Origin: Actinomycetes bacterium
Lineage (GTDB): Bacteria > Actinomycetota > Actinomycetes > Actinomycetales > Cellulomonadaceae
Assembly: GCA_023401045.1 (NCBI GenBank)
Contig: JAEXEM010000188.1
Location: 1 to 28,102 of the forward strand
Direction: 5' to 3'
DNA: 28,102 nucleotides
The translations under genes were made by a program, and so were the position numbers. Positions 1 through 8,535 of the stretch are shown here, one piece after another. The notes beneath the pieces were generated by a model. That model was not told the origin of the DNA, ran no database searches, and was given only the letters and a program-made list of their open reading frames with translations. How positions within the stretch are numbered: the first letter of the stretch is position 1; the number at the start of each line of letters is the position of its first letter.

Positions 1-196
1 CGTTGGGGTCCCCGGCGGGCGGGGGGTGTGCCCCCGGGGGGGCGGTCGACGTGCGCGCACCCGGGGACGTCGAACCCGCACGGTCCGTTCCGCGACGGCC
101 TCTCCGTCGACCCCGCGGGCTGAGCGCTCTCCGCATCCGGAGGGCTCGCACGCCCCGGGGGCCGGCCCCTGCGGAACGAACGTCGTCGCACCAGGA

Positions 197-220
197 TTTG
201 TGTACTCGACAGTACACAAA
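197..220. promoter_or_regulatory. Palindromic operator upstream of the LLM oxidoreductase
   Basis: A perfect inverted repeat with 10-bp arms (TTTGTGTACT and its complement AGTACACAAA) around a 4-base spacer CGAC. It lies 37 bp before the ATG of the LLM oxidoreductase. The core TTGTGTACT-N4-AGTACACAA recurs at 1168-1195 before the next gene. Such paired palindromes are typical of TetR-family operators. The TetR gene at 2108 is the obvious candidate binder, but that link is inferred. Confidence 0.75.
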
Positions 221-256
221 CAGCGGGCGGTGCGGCCGCGCGCGGAGAGGCCACTC

Positions 257-1153
257 ATGCAGACGCTCGACACCACCCGCCCCCGCATCGGGCGACTCGG
301 GATCTGGAGCCTGGAGCTCCGCACGCTCCCGCGCCACGAGCTGGCCGAGCACGTCGGCGCACTGGAACGCGACGGCTGGGACGCGGTCTGGGTCGCCGGT
401 GCCAACGGACCCGGCCTGTGGCGCGATGCCGAGACCATGCTCACCGCGACGACCGACCTCACCGTCGCGTTCGGTGTCATGAGCATCTGGGGCCAGGACG
501 CGGGTGGCGCGACGTCCGAGCACGCCCGGCTCACGTCACGGCACGGCCGCAGGCTGCTCGTCGGCCTCGGCGTGAGCAACCCACAGGCCGCGGCCGCCAC
601 GGGACGGACCTACCGCAGCGCCATCGGCTCCATGACGGACTACCTCGACTCCCTCGACGGCGCACCGACGCCGCTCGCCCCCGCGGACCGGGTGCTCGGG
701 GCGCTCGGCCCACGGATGACGGCGCTCGCCGGCGCTCGCTCGGCGGGCGCCCACCCGTTCCTCGTCACCCCCGGTGCGCACGCGCGCAGCCGGGCGCTCC
801 TCGGGAGCCGCGCGCTGCTCATGCCCCACCAGGCCGTGGTGCTGGAGTCGTCACCGGAACGGGCGCGCGAGATCGCCCGCCGCGGCATCGGCACGTACCT
901 GCGGTTCCCCACCTACCGGCGCAGCCTTCTGGACCAGGGGTTCTCCCCGGAGGACCTCGCCGGGAAGGGCAGCGACCGGCTCATCGACGCCGTCGTGGCC
1001 TGGGGCGGTGTCGACGCCGTCGGCGCGCGGGTCCGCGAGCACTGGGACGCCGGCGCCGACCACGTCGCGCTGCACGTGCTCACCGACGACGGCGAGGTCC
1101 CGGCCGCGCAGTGGGCGCAGCTCGCCGAGCTCCTCGAGACCCGTCCGGAATAG
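257..1153 (+). CDS. LLM-class F420-dependent oxidoreductase (TIGR03620-like)
   Basis: A 298-aa luciferase-like monooxygenase fold protein, predicted to be a cytosolic flavin or F420-dependent oxidoreductase. The N-terminus (RIGRLGIWSLELRTLP), the segment DGWDAVWVAGANGPGLWRDAETMLTATTDLTVAFGVMSIW and the later HGRRLLVGLGVSNP block follow the pattern of the actinobacterial LLM subfamily TIGR03620. Near residue 240 it carries the typical GGVDAVGARVREHWDAGADHVALHV barrel segment. I chose the ATG at 257 because GGAGAGG lies about 6 bases upstream. The frame is open further upstream, but that part would run through the palindromic operator and has no family similarity. It is followed 70 bp later by an SDR under a near-identical operator, so the two are probably co-induced. 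The substrate cannot be read from sequence. Confidence 0.9.
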   Translation: MQTLDTTRPRIGRLGIWSLELRTLPRHELAEHVGALERDGWDAVWVAGANGPGLWRDAETMLTATTDLTVAFGVMSIWGQDAGGATSEHARLTSRHGRRLLVGLGVSNPQAAAATGRTYRSAIGSMTDYLDSLDGAPTPLAPADRVLGALGPRMTALAGARSAGAHPFLVTPGAHARSRALLGSRALLMPHQAVVLESSPERAREIARRGIGTYLRFPTYRRSLLDQGFSPEDLAGKGSDRLIDAVVAWGGVDAVGARVREHWDAGADHVALHVLTDDGEVPAAQWAQLAELLETRPE

Positions 1154-1167
1154 ACCGCACCCGACCT

Positions 1168-1195
1168 GGATTGTGTACTACGCAGTACACAATCC
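1168..1195. promoter_or_regulatory. Palindromic operator upstream of the SDR
   Basis: A perfect inverted repeat with 12-bp arms (GGATTGTGTACT / AGTACACAATCC) and a 4-base spacer ACGC. It ends 13 bases before the GAGGAG ribosome binding site of the SDR. It shares TTGTGTACT-N4-AGTACACAA with the site at 197-220. This is direct sequence evidence that the two genes answer to the same repressor, probably the TetR protein at 2108-2698. Confidence 0.75.
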
Positions 1196-1223
1196 ATGAC
1201 GCACGCACGAGGAGATGACGGAC

Positions 1224-1970
1224 ATGAAGAAGCTCGACGGGAAGGTCGCCCTGGTCACCGGGGGGAGCCGAGGGATCGGCGCAGCGTCCGCGAAGGCGCT
1301 GGCAGCACAGGGAGCGGACGTCGCCATCAGCTACTCACGCTCGCAGGACGCGGCGCAGGCCGTCGTCGCCGAGCTCGAGGGCCTCGGCGTGCGGGCGCGC
1401 AGCTTCCGCGCCGACCAGGCCGACCCCGCGGCCGCCGTCCGGCTCGTCGAGGACGTCGTCGAGGCCTTTGGGCACCTCGACATCCTCGTCAACAACGCCG
1501 GCGTCACCGTGTGGGCACCGGTCGGCAGCGAGCACGAGGACGCCGAGGCGTTCGCGCGGCAGCACGCGATCAACTACGCGAGCGCGGTGGCAGCCATGAG
1601 GGCCGCTGTCCCGCACCTGCCGGAAGGCGGCCGGATCGTCAACATCGGCTCGGGGGTCGGCACGCGGGTGGGCTCGTCCGGGATGGCGGACTACGCGGCG
1701 TCGAAGTCCGCGCTGGCCGGGTTCAGCCGGGGCGCCGCCCACGACCTCGCTGCCAAGGGCATCACGGTCAACGTGCTGCAGGCCGGATACACCGACACCG
1801 ACGGCAACCCGCAGGACGGCCCGATGGGCGACACCTTCCGGTCCCACACGGTGCTGGGTCGCTTCGCACGGCCCGAGGAGATCGCCGCCGGCGTGGTCTT
1901 CCTCGCGAGCCCGGAGGCCTCCTACGTGACCGGCACGGTGCTCAACATCGACGGCGGCTACGGCGCCTGA
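1224..1970 (+). CDS. Short-chain dehydrogenase/reductase (3-oxoacyl-ACP reductase-like)
   Basis: A 248-aa classical SDR, an NAD(P)-dependent cytosolic oxidoreductase. It begins KLDGKVALVTGGSRGIG (the TGxxxGIG cofactor motif). NNAG appears near residue 90. The catalytic Ser lies in NIGSGVG and the YxxxK pair in DYAASKSAL. The C-terminal EEIAAGVVFLASPEASYVTG and NIDGGYGA are standard for FabG-like members. The ATG at 1215 would abut the GAGGAG at 1209-1214, so the ATG at 1224, nine bases downstream of it, is the likely start. It sits directly under a palindromic operator and is followed by a strong hairpin. FabG-like sequence does not imply fatty acid synthesis here; a stress or detoxification role is equally possible. 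Confidence 0.93.
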   Translation: MKKLDGKVALVTGGSRGIGAASAKALAAQGADVAISYSRSQDAAQAVVAELEGLGVRARSFRADQADPAAAVRLVEDVVEAFGHLDILVNNAGVTVWAPVGSEHEDAEAFARQHAINYASAVAAMRAAVPHLPEGGRIVNIGSGVGTRVGSSGMADYAASKSALAGFSRGAAHDLAAKGITVNVLQAGYTDTDGNPQDGPMGDTFRSHTVLGRFARPEEIAAGVVFLASPEASYVTGTVLNIDGGYGA

Positions 1971-1977
1971 GGGCCAC

Positions 1978-2010
1978 GGAGGCCGGCCGGCGGGTCGTCG
2001 GCCGGCCTCC
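1978..2010 (+). terminator. Hairpin terminator after the SDR
   Basis: A perfect 12-bp GC-rich stem (GGAGGCCGGCCG / CGGCCGGCCTCC) with a 9-base loop, starting 8 bases after the SDR stop. There is no clear T run, as is common in high-GC actinobacteria. It separates the SDR from the TetR gene. Confidence 0.65.
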
Positions 2011-2107
2011 CGCTGGTCGCGGCCCCCGTCACCACGGCGGCCCGCCGCGGGGTGACCGCCCGAGCCGCCTACGCTGTCCCCGACGGGACGGGACGGGGGT
2101 CGGGGAC

Positions 2108-2698
2108 ATGGCGGTGCGGGGTCGGCCCCGGGAGTTCGACGTCGACGGCGCCCTCGACGCGGCGATCCTCGTCTTCTGGGAGCGCGGGTACGAGGGCACC
2201 ACCCTCGACGACCTCACCGAGGCGATGGGCGTCGCCCGCCCGAGCCTGTACGCCGCGTTCGGCAACAAGGAGGGCGTGTTCCGTCGCGCCGTCGCGCGGT
2301 ACGCCGAGGTCGACATGGCGTACGTCGCCGAGGCGCTCACCAAGCCGACCCCGCGCGAGGTCGCCCGGCACTACCTCCACCAGAACGTCCTGGCCATCAC
2401 GCAGCCGGACCGCCCTCCGGGCTGCCTGTCCATCCAGGGGGGTCTCGCCGGCAGCACGGCCGACCAGGCGGTGGTCGACTTCCTGCGCGACAGCCGCCGC
2501 GCCGGCGAGCAGGCGATCGCGGCCCGCCTCCAGGAGTTCGTCGACGACGGCCGGCTGCCCGCCGGGGAGGACGCCGCCGAGCTGGCGACGTTCCTCGTGG
2601 CGACGACCAGCGGGATGGCGGTCGAGGCCGTCAACGGCGCGAGCCGGGCCACCCTCATGGCCGTGGCGGACCGGGCGCTCACCGCGTTCCCCGCCTGA
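2108..2698 (+). CDS. TetR/AcrR family transcriptional regulator
   Basis: A 196-aa one-domain-plus-ligand-pocket repressor. The N-terminal helix-turn-helix covers about residues 8-55: GRPREFDVDGALDAAILVFW, then GYEGTTLDDLTEAMGVARPSLYAAFGNKEGVFRRAV. The rest is the helical TetR C-terminal region. The ATG at 2108 follows a G-rich stretch (GGGGTCGGGGAC) that can serve as Shine-Dalgarno. It is codirectional with the LLM oxidoreductase and SDR, whose operators are near-identical palindromes. No copy of that palindrome is seen before this gene, so it may repress its neighbours without strong autoregulation. The inducer is unknown. Confidence 0.92.
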   Translation: MAVRGRPREFDVDGALDAAILVFWERGYEGTTLDDLTEAMGVARPSLYAAFGNKEGVFRRAVARYAEVDMAYVAEALTKPTPREVARHYLHQNVLAITQPDRPPGCLSIQGGLAGSTADQAVVDFLRDSRRAGEQAIAARLQEFVDDGRLPAGEDAAELATFLVATTSGMAVEAVNGASRATLMAVADRALTAFPA

Positions 2699-2712
2699 GG
2701 CACGACACCGGC

Positions 2713-2733
2713 CGGGACGCGCCGGGAGTCCCG
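2713..2733. terminator. Possible bidirectional hairpin
   Basis: A 6-bp stem (CGGGAC/GTCCCG) with a 9-base loop lies in the 36-bp gap between two convergent genes, where a shared terminator is expected. The stem is short, so this is tentative. Confidence 0.3.
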
Positions 2734-2734
2734 C

Positions 2735-3586
2735 TCACGGCGGCGCGATGTGCAGCACGCGCGTCTCGCCCGGCTGGTCCGGGTCGTCGACGATCTCGAC
2801 GCCGTCGAGCCACGAGCCGATGACGTGCGCGAGCTCGCCGGGATGCGTGAAGTTCATCGAGTGCGCGGCACCGCGGATGAGCGCGACGGTCGTGCGGTCC
2901 CGCGCGAGGCTGCTCACCTCGCGCACCCGGTGCGGCGGTGGCATGAACGGGTCGCGGCTGCCGATGACCGCGAGCGCGGGGACCGGTGAGCGGACGAGCC
3001 GCTCGAGCGACGGGAAGCGCGTCATCTCCGCGAACAGGCGGAACGCGCCCGCCGCACCGAACCGCAGGTAGTCCGGCACCGCGACGCGGGCCATGCCCGG
3101 CGGCTCGCGCAGCGCGTCGAGCGCGAGCTGGCGCACGGCCCGCAGCAGCGGCTGGTTCTGCACGCCGCCCGCCGGCGAGGCGAGCACGACGCGCTCGACG
3201 CGGTCGGGCGCGGTGAAGGCGACCTCGAGGACGACGGGGCACCCCATCGAGTTGCCGACGAGCACGACCCGCCCGAGGCCGAGGGCGTCGAGCAGGACGA
3301 GCAGGGCGTGGGCGAGCGCCGGGATGCCCAGCGTGTCGGGGCGGCGCGCGCTGCGGCCATAGCCCGGCAGGTCGGGCACGAGGTTGGTCGCCCGGTCCGT
3401 GAGGAGCTGCGCGGTCGGCATGAGGTAGGCGCCGGAGATGGCGAACCCGTGCACGTGGACGATGGGGGCCACCCCCGGGACGTCGTGGCTCACCCGGTAG
3501 AAGACGTCGTAGCCCTCGACCTCGGCCGTGCCGTGCGTCCACCCGGGTGCGTCCTCGACGGCGTGCGTCCTGCGTCTGACCGCCAC
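2735..3586 (-). CDS. Alpha/beta fold hydrolase
   Basis: About 283 aa. It has the order of an alpha/beta hydrolase: oxyanion region VHVHGFAISG, LVPDLPGYGRSARR, the nucleophile elbow VGNSMGCPV (Ser in GNSMG), the acid in VIGSRDPFMP and the catalytic His in GAAHSMNF. It is probably a cytosolic esterase or lipase-like enzyme of unknown substrate. The GTG at 3586 has GGGAGGGG about 8 bases upstream and gives the normal family length. An in-frame GTG at 3751, also behind GGGAGG, would add 55 residues rich in Pro, Arg, Ser and Ala that look like translated spacer. The choice between them is not certain. No signal peptide is seen. The ~280-bp gap to the NUDIX gene holds nothing else I recognise. Confidence 0.85.
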   Translation of the reverse strand: MAVRRRTHAVEDAPGWTHGTAEVEGYDVFYRVSHDVPGVAPIVHVHGFAISGAYLMPTAQLLTDRATNLVPDLPGYGRSARRPDTLGIPALAHALLVLLDALGLGRVVLVGNSMGCPVVLEVAFTAPDRVERVVLASPAGGVQNQPLLRAVRQLALDALREPPGMARVAVPDYLRFGAAGAFRLFAEMTRFPSLERLVRSPVPALAVIGSRDPFMPPPHRVREVSSLARDRTTVALIRGAAHSMNFTHPGELAHVIGSWLDGVEIVDDPDQPGETRVLHIAPP

Positions 3587-3869
3587 GCCGGCCCCCTCCC
3601 GCTCGACGGCCCCAGTCGACGCCGACGTCCGCGCGCGCACCTCACCCGCTGCGTGTGAGGCGTGAGCCGACGACACACGCCCGGCCCGGCGCCCGGGGGG
3701 AGGCGTGGGTCCCTCCAGTGAGGGCTGCGGCGGTTTCGTCCTGTTCGTCACGGCGCCTCCCGAGGGGTGACGGTGGGGGCGCGCACCCGTCGCGGATCCC
3801 CGCCCCCTGAGCGGCTCGGCACGGTCGCGGGACGTCATGGCCTGGACGGCCGGACCGCCCGCGACGACC

Positions 3870-4304
3870 TCAACCCGCCCGTCCCGACCGGACGAGCGAG
3901 ACCGCGAGCCGCACGAACTCCGGGGTGGGCGGGTCGAGCGGCACCTCGTCGAGCGGCAGCCACGCGGCGAAGTCGGTCGTGCCGCCGACCTCGACGGTGC
4001 CGAGGCGGCCGCCGACGAGCCGCGCGCCGTAGATGAGGCGCACCGACTTGAAGGGGCGCCGTCCGTCGCCCGCGGGGCGGGTGAAGGAGTGGGTGGCGAG
4101 GGGCCCGGTGAGCTCGACGTCGTACCCGGTCTCCTCGCACACCTCGCGGACCACAGCCTCCTCGACGGACTCGTCGAACTCGACGCCTCCGCCGGGCAGG
4201 CTCCAGCTCGGGACGGCACCGTTGAACCACGTGAGCAGCAGCCGCGGGCCGTCCGTCATGACCGCGTAGGCGGCCAGGCGGGTGTCGTACTCGGTGTACT
4301 CCAC
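3870..4304 (-). CDS. NUDIX hydrolase
   Basis: A 144-aa single-domain NUDIX protein, expected to hydrolyse a nucleoside diphosphate linked to another group with Mg2+. The Nudix box (G-x5-E-x7-RE-U-xEE-x-GU) is complete: it begins GGVEFDESVEEAVV and continues REVCEETGY at roughly residues 40-65. The substrate cannot be told from the short flanking regions. The GTG at 4304 has GAGGAG 5 bases upstream and begins VEYTEYDTRLAAYAV. An alternative GTG at 4322 has no comparable site. It is divergent from the DUF1801 gene and upstream of the hydrolase on the same strand, so cotranscription is possible. Confidence 0.92.
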   Translation of the reverse strand: MEYTEYDTRLAAYAVMTDGPRLLLTWFNGAVPSWSLPGGGVEFDESVEEAVVREVCEETGYDVELTGPLATHSFTRPAGDGRRPFKSVRLIYGARLVGGRLGTVEVGGTTDFAAWLPLDEVPLDPPTPEFVRLAVSLVRSGRAG

Positions 4305-4459
4305 GGGTCTCCTCGCGTGCACGTCGCGGTCGCCGGCCGACGACGGTATCCCGAGGCCGGCCGTGTCGTCCTGGCAGTCGATCAGGATCCGAGAAGTGAG
4401 GAACGCCCTGGTCTGAGTAGCGTGCTCGTCACGGGAAGCTCATGAGACAGGAGGACGAG

Positions 4460-4906
4460 ATGACGACGACCGAGGGCGCAACCGCAGGCTTCACCGAGCA
4501 GGAGCGCGCCAGCATGAAGGAGCGCGCCGCGGAGCTCAAGCGTGAGGCGAGCCGGGGACGTGGCAACAAGAAGGCGGCCGAGGAGCTCGACGTCCTCGAG
4601 AAGATCCAGAAGATGAGCGACGCGGACCGCGCCGTCGCCGAGCGCATCCACGCCCTCGTCACCGCGGCCGCCCCCGAGCTGTCCCCCAAGCTCTGGTACG
4701 GCCAGCCGGCGTACGCCCGCAACGGCAAGGTCGTCTGCTTCTTCCGCAGCGGCGACGTCGACAAGGAGCGCTACTCGACCTTCGGCTTCACCCCGGAGGC
4801 GCGCCTCGACGACGGCGGTCTGTGGCCGACGTCGTTCGCGGTCACCCGGCTCACCGCCGAGGACGAGGCCACGATCACGTCGCTCGTCGAGCGCGCAGCC
4901 GGCTGA
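4460..4906 (+). CDS. DUF1801-like / YdhG-type protein
   Basis: A 148-aa soluble protein with a charged helical N-terminus (FTEQERASMKERAAELKREA; Lys, Arg and Glu rich through about residue 55). A DUF1801/YdhG-like domain follows: ERIHALVTAAAPELSPKLWYGQPAYARNGKVVCFF, then RYSTFGFTPEARLDDGGLWPTSFAV. Members are small proteins of unsettled function, sometimes called iron-chaperone-like. The ATG at 4460 follows GGAGGA at 4450-4455. The ATG at 4442 precedes that site and is less likely. It is monocistronic and faces the TetR gene at 4994-5575. Confidence 0.85.
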   Translation: MTTTEGATAGFTEQERASMKERAAELKREASRGRGNKKAAEELDVLEKIQKMSDADRAVAERIHALVTAAAPELSPKLWYGQPAYARNGKVVCFFRSGDVDKERYSTFGFTPEARLDDGGLWPTSFAVTRLTAEDEATITSLVERAAG

Positions 4907-4993
4907 GGTCATCGCCCGACCCACGGAGGCCTGAGGCGATCGGTCTCCTCCCGGACGCGCGACGACGACCGGTGACCTCGCCGTCGTCATCCG

Positions 4994-5575
4994 TCAGGTC
5001 CGCACCCCCAGCACCGCCGCCACCGCCTGCGGCAGCGCCCGGGCGGGAGCCGGTGCCTCGCGCAACGCCCCGGCGGTCATCGCGCCGTCGCGCAGCATGA
5101 CGATCCGGTCGGCGACCCCCTCGGGGTCGAGCGCGCCGGTGTCGGCGACGAGGTCGACCAGGCGGGACCGGAACCACGCCCGGTGCGCGGCGACGAGGCG
5201 CCGGACAGGGTGGGTGGGGTCGCGGTACTCGGCGGCGACGTTGAGGAACGGGCAGCCGCGGAAGCCGGGGGCGGCGACGTCGTCCTTGATGCGCGCCGCG
5301 AGCACGAGAAGCGGGCTGTACCTGCCGCGGGCCGCGACGGCGAGGACGTCCGCGAGCGCGGCGCGCTCCTCGTCGGCCCGCCGCTGCAGGTGCGCGAGGA
5401 CGAGGTCGTCCTTCGACGGGAAGTGCCGGTAGAGCGTCATCCGTGTCGTCCCGGCGCGGACGACGACGTCCTCGATGCTCACCTGCTGCACTCCCCTGTC
5501 ATAGAAGAGCTCGTCCGCGGCATCGAGGAGTCGCTCCCTGGCGGCGGAGCGGCGCGTGCTCACGAGGACCGTCAC
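4994..5575 (-). CDS. TetR family transcriptional regulator
   Basis: 193 aa. The N-terminal TetR helix-turn-helix is at about residues 10-58 (RERLLDAADELFYDRGVQQV, then SIEDVVVRAGTTRMTLYRHFPSKDDLV). The helical ligand-binding part contains the recurrent FRGCPFLNVAAEY segment seen in many actinobacterial TetR proteins. The GTG at 5575 has GAGGAGG about 7 bases upstream. It is convergent with the DUF1801 gene and divergent from the ABC importer operon, 359 bp away. No palindrome matching the 197/1168 operators is seen near it, so its target is unknown. The importer operon is the nearest candidate. Confidence 0.92.
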   Translation of the reverse strand: MTVLVSTRRSAARERLLDAADELFYDRGVQQVSIEDVVVRAGTTRMTLYRHFPSKDDLVLAHLQRRADEERAALADVLAVAARGRYSPLLVLAARIKDDVAAPGFRGCPFLNVAAEYRDPTHPVRRLVAAHRAWFRSRLVDLVADTGALDPEGVADRIVMLRDGAMTAGALREAPAPARALPQAVAAVLGVRT

Positions 5576-5934
5576 GGACCGTCCTCCTCACCCCGGGGGC
5601 TGGGGTCGGTTCGGCACTCTACGTCCCCGTTGTCCCGGTGTGGAGGGGGCCGGCCGGCACGACTGCGCGAGCGCCGGGCCCCTCCTCCCGCACCCGGGGA
5701 TGCGGCGCCGCACCGGACAAGAATGGTCGGTATCGCGTTTTCGGCACATTTGTGTCGTACGTGTAAACACAGGGCCGCATTTGAGTAACAGCGTCGATGT
5801 CTGCGTTCGTGACGTCTGTGCCGCTCGGATCGATTCGCCTACTGTCCGCCGCGTCCGCATCACGGACACGTCCCCCGGCGTGGAGGACGTCCCCGACAGC
5901 GGCCCACCCGCGCCGCCTCGTCCCGGAGGAAGAC
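5576..5934. promoter_or_regulatory. Intergenic region between TetR and the ABC importer operon
   Basis: 359 bp without a supported gene. It contains a relatively AT-rich island at about 5719-5800, unlike its surroundings, which is the likeliest site for the importer promoter. Inside it TGTGT and AACACA flank CGTACGTGTA around 5755, a loose inverted repeat. No -10/-35 pair stands out enough to call. GGAGGA at 5925-5930 is the ribosome binding site of the downstream lipoprotein gene. Confidence 0.4.
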
Positions 5935-7554
5935 ATGAGAACCAGGCGCCTCACCGTCCTCACCGCGCTCGGCCTGGCCGGCGCGCTCGCCCTCACCGCC
6001 TGCGGGTCGGGCGGGGACGACGGCTCCGACGCGGGCAGCGACGGCGGAGGCGTCGTCACGGTGAGCAACGGCGAGCCGCAGAACCCGCTCATCCCGACGA
6101 TGACCAACGAGGTCTACGGCGGCATGGTCGTGCAGAACCTCTTCGCCGGGCTCGTCTACTACGACGCCGAGGGCGCCGTCCACGACGAGGTCGCCGAGTC
6201 GATCGAGTCCGAGGACAACACGACCTGGACGATCACCATCGCCGACGGCTGGACGTTCAGCGACGGCACGCCCGTCACCGCGGAGAGCTTCGCGAAGGCG
6301 TGGGACTACGGGGCCGCGCTCGACAACGCGCATAGCCTCTCGTACTTCTTCGAGCCCATCCAGGGCTTCTCCTACGACGAGAACACGTCCCTCATCGAGG
6401 CCGGCGGCCTGGCGGTCGAGGACGACAGCACCCTCGTCGTCACGCTCACCCAGCCGGAGTCGGACTTCCCGCTGCGCCTGGGGTACGCCGCCTTCTTCCC
6501 GCTGCCCGAGGTGTTCTTCGAGGACCCCGAGGCGTTCGGCGAGGCACCCGTGGGCAACGGGCCGTACATGCTCGACTCGTGGGAGCACGACTCGGTCGTC
6601 TCCCTCGTCCCGAACCCGGAGTACTCCGGCGAGCGCACACCGCAGAACGGCGGGCTCGACCTCGTCGCCTACACCGACGAGGACTCGGCCTACAACGACC
6701 TGCTCGGTGGCCAGCTCGACATCATCAAGAACGTGCCGGCGTCGGCGTTCGCGACGTTCGAGGACGAGCTCGAGGACCGGGCCGTCAACCAGCCGTCCGC
6801 CGTCATCCAGACGATCACGGTGCCCGAGTGGCTGCCCGAGTTCCAGGGCGAGGCCGGGCTGCTGCGCCGGCAGGCGGTGTCCCACGCGATCAACCGGCCC
6901 GAGGTCACCGAGACGATCTTCTCCGGGTCTCGCACGCCTGCCACCGACTTCACGTCCCCCGTCATCGACGGCTGGACCGAGGACATCCCCGGCAACGACG
7001 TGCTCGACTACGACCCCGAGCTCGCGGCCGAGCTGTGGGCACAGGCGGAGGCGACCTCGCCCGTGGGTGAGTACACGCTCCAGATCGCCTCGAACGCCGA
7101 CTCCGACCACCAGACGTGGGTCGACGCGGTGTGCAACAACATCCGCACGGTCCTCGAGATCGGGTGCGAGTTCTACCCGTACCCGACGTTCGACGAGTTC
7201 CTCGACGCCCGTGACGCGGGTACCGTGCCCGGCCTGTTCCGCGCCGGCTGGCAGGCCGACTACCCGGCCATGAGCAACTTCCTCGGCCCGATCTACGGCA
7301 CCGGGGCCGGCTCCAACGACGGCCAGTGGTCCAACCCCGCCTTCGACGCCAAGCTCGCCGAGGCGAACGGCGCGGACGACCCGGAGCAGGCCGTCGACCT
7401 CTACCTCGAGGCGGAGGCGATCCTCTTCGAGCAGCTGCCGGGCATCCCGCTCTGGTACAACAACGCGACCGGCGGCTGGGCCGACACCGTCGGGGACGTC
7501 GAGTTCGGGTGGGACTCCGACCCGATCCTCTACCAGGTCACCAAGGGCGACTGA
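5935..7554 (+). CDS. Family 5 extracellular solute-binding lipoprotein (peptide/nickel-type ABC importer)
   Basis: 539 aa. The N-terminus has a lipoprotein signal peptide: RTRR, a hydrophobic stretch, then lipobox LTAC with acylated Cys at residue 23, followed by a Gly/Asp/Ser linker. The mature part is a DppA/OppA-like (SBP_bac_5) fold, seen in EDNTTWTITIADGWTFSDGT, ESFAKAWDYG, PVGNGPYMLDSWEHDS and, near the end, AEAILFEQLPGIPLWYNN. It would sit on the outer face of the membrane and deliver oligopeptides or a similar ligand to the two permeases encoded next. The ATG at 5935 is set by GGAGGA 4 bases upstream and by the signal peptide; the longer open frame has neither. It is the first gene of a four-gene operon. 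The ligand is not predictable. Confidence 0.95.
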   Translation: MRTRRLTVLTALGLAGALALTACGSGGDDGSDAGSDGGGVVTVSNGEPQNPLIPTMTNEVYGGMVVQNLFAGLVYYDAEGAVHDEVAESIESEDNTTWTITIADGWTFSDGTPVTAESFAKAWDYGAALDNAHSLSYFFEPIQGFSYDENTSLIEAGGLAVEDDSTLVVTLTQPESDFPLRLGYAAFFPLPEVFFEDPEAFGEAPVGNGPYMLDSWEHDSVVSLVPNPEYSGERTPQNGGLDLVAYTDEDSAYNDLLGGQLDIIKNVPASAFATFEDELEDRAVNQPSAVIQTITVPEWLPEFQGEAGLLRRQAVSHAINRPEVTETIFSGSRTPATDFTSPVIDGWTEDIPGNDVLDYDPELAAELWAQAEATSPVGEYTLQIASNADSDHQTWVDAVCNNIRTVLEIGCEFYPYPTFDEFLDARDAGTVPGLFRAGWQADYPAMSNFLGPIYGTGAGSNDGQWSNPAFDAKLAEANGADDPEQAVDLYLEAEAILFEQLPGIPLWYNNATGGWADTVGDVEFGWDSDPILYQVTKGD

Positions 7555-7608
7555 CACCGCGGTCCCCGCCCCCCCGTTGACGACGGAACCCACGGAAGAG
7601 ACGTCGGC

Positions 7609-8535
7609 ATGCGTTGGTACATCGGCCGCAGGATCCTGCAGCTCGTCCCCGTCTTCCTCGGCGCCACCCTGCTGCTCTACGCGCTCGTGTTCCTGCGCCC
7701 GGGCGACCCGGTGCTGGCGCTCGGCGGCGAGCGCGGGCTGCCCGAGGCGGTGCAGGAGCAGATCCGCGCGGAGTTCCACCTGGACGAGCCGTTCATCGTC
7801 CAGTACCTGCTCTACCTCAAGGGCATCGTCACCTTCGACCTCGGCGTGACGTTCACCGGCCGCGACGTCGCCGACGTCGTCGCGCAGGCGCTGCCGGTGA
7901 CCTTCCAGCTCGCTGTCATGGCGCTCGTCATCGAGGCCGTCCTCGGCGTCGGCTTCGGCCTCGTCGCGGGACTGCGCAAGGGCGGATGGTTCGACTCGAC
8001 GGTCCTCGTGCTCAGCCTGCTCGTCATCGCGGTCCCGACGTTCGTCATCGGCTTCGTCCTGCAGATCGTCGTCGGCGTCAACCTCGGCTGGCTGCCCGTC
8101 ACCGCCGGCCGCGACCCCGACGTCGTCAGCCTGCTCATGCCGGCGGTCGTGCTCGCGGCGACGTCGTTCGCCTACGTGCTGCGCCTCACGCGGACCTCGG
8201 TGCAGGAGAACCTCGACGCGGACTTCGTCCGCACCGCGCGCGCCAAGGGCCTGTCCCGCGCGCAGGTCACCGGTCGGCACGTGCTGCGCAACTCGCTCAT
8301 CCCGGTCGTCACGTTCCTCGGTGCCGACCTCGGCGCGCTCATGGCCGGGGCCATCGTCACCGAGGGCATCTTCAACATCCACGGCGTCGGCGGCACGCTC
8401 TTCGGCGCGATCACGCGCGGCGAGAACGTCACCGTCGTCACTCTGACGACCGTCCTCGTGCTCGTCTACATCGTCGCCAACCTCGCGGTCGACCTCCTCT
8501 ACGCCGCGCTGGACCCGAGGATCCGCTATGCCTGA
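7609..8535 (+). CDS. ABC importer permease, DppB/OppB type
   Basis: A 308-aa inner membrane permease. The N-terminus MRWYIGRRILQLVPVFLGAT is the usual first transmembrane helix of the DppB family, followed by the FLRPGDPV motif. About six membrane segments are visible. The EAA-type cytoplasmic loop (DFVRTARAKGLSRAQVTGRHVLRNSLIP) near residues 205-230 contacts the ATPase. The end LLYAALDPRIRYA is family-typical. It follows the binding protein by 54 bp with GGAAGAG upstream, and its stop overlaps the next permease by 8 bp. Confidence 0.95.
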   Translation: MRWYIGRRILQLVPVFLGATLLLYALVFLRPGDPVLALGGERGLPEAVQEQIRAEFHLDEPFIVQYLLYLKGIVTFDLGVTFTGRDVADVVAQALPVTFQLAVMALVIEAVLGVGFGLVAGLRKGGWFDSTVLVLSLLVIAVPTFVIGFVLQIVVGVNLGWLPVTAGRDPDVVSLLMPAVVLAATSFAYVLRLTRTSVQENLDADFVRTARAKGLSRAQVTGRHVLRNSLIPVVTFLGADLGALMAGAIVTEGIFNIHGVGGTLFGAITRGENVTVVTLTTVLVLVYIVANLAVDLLYAALDPRIRYA

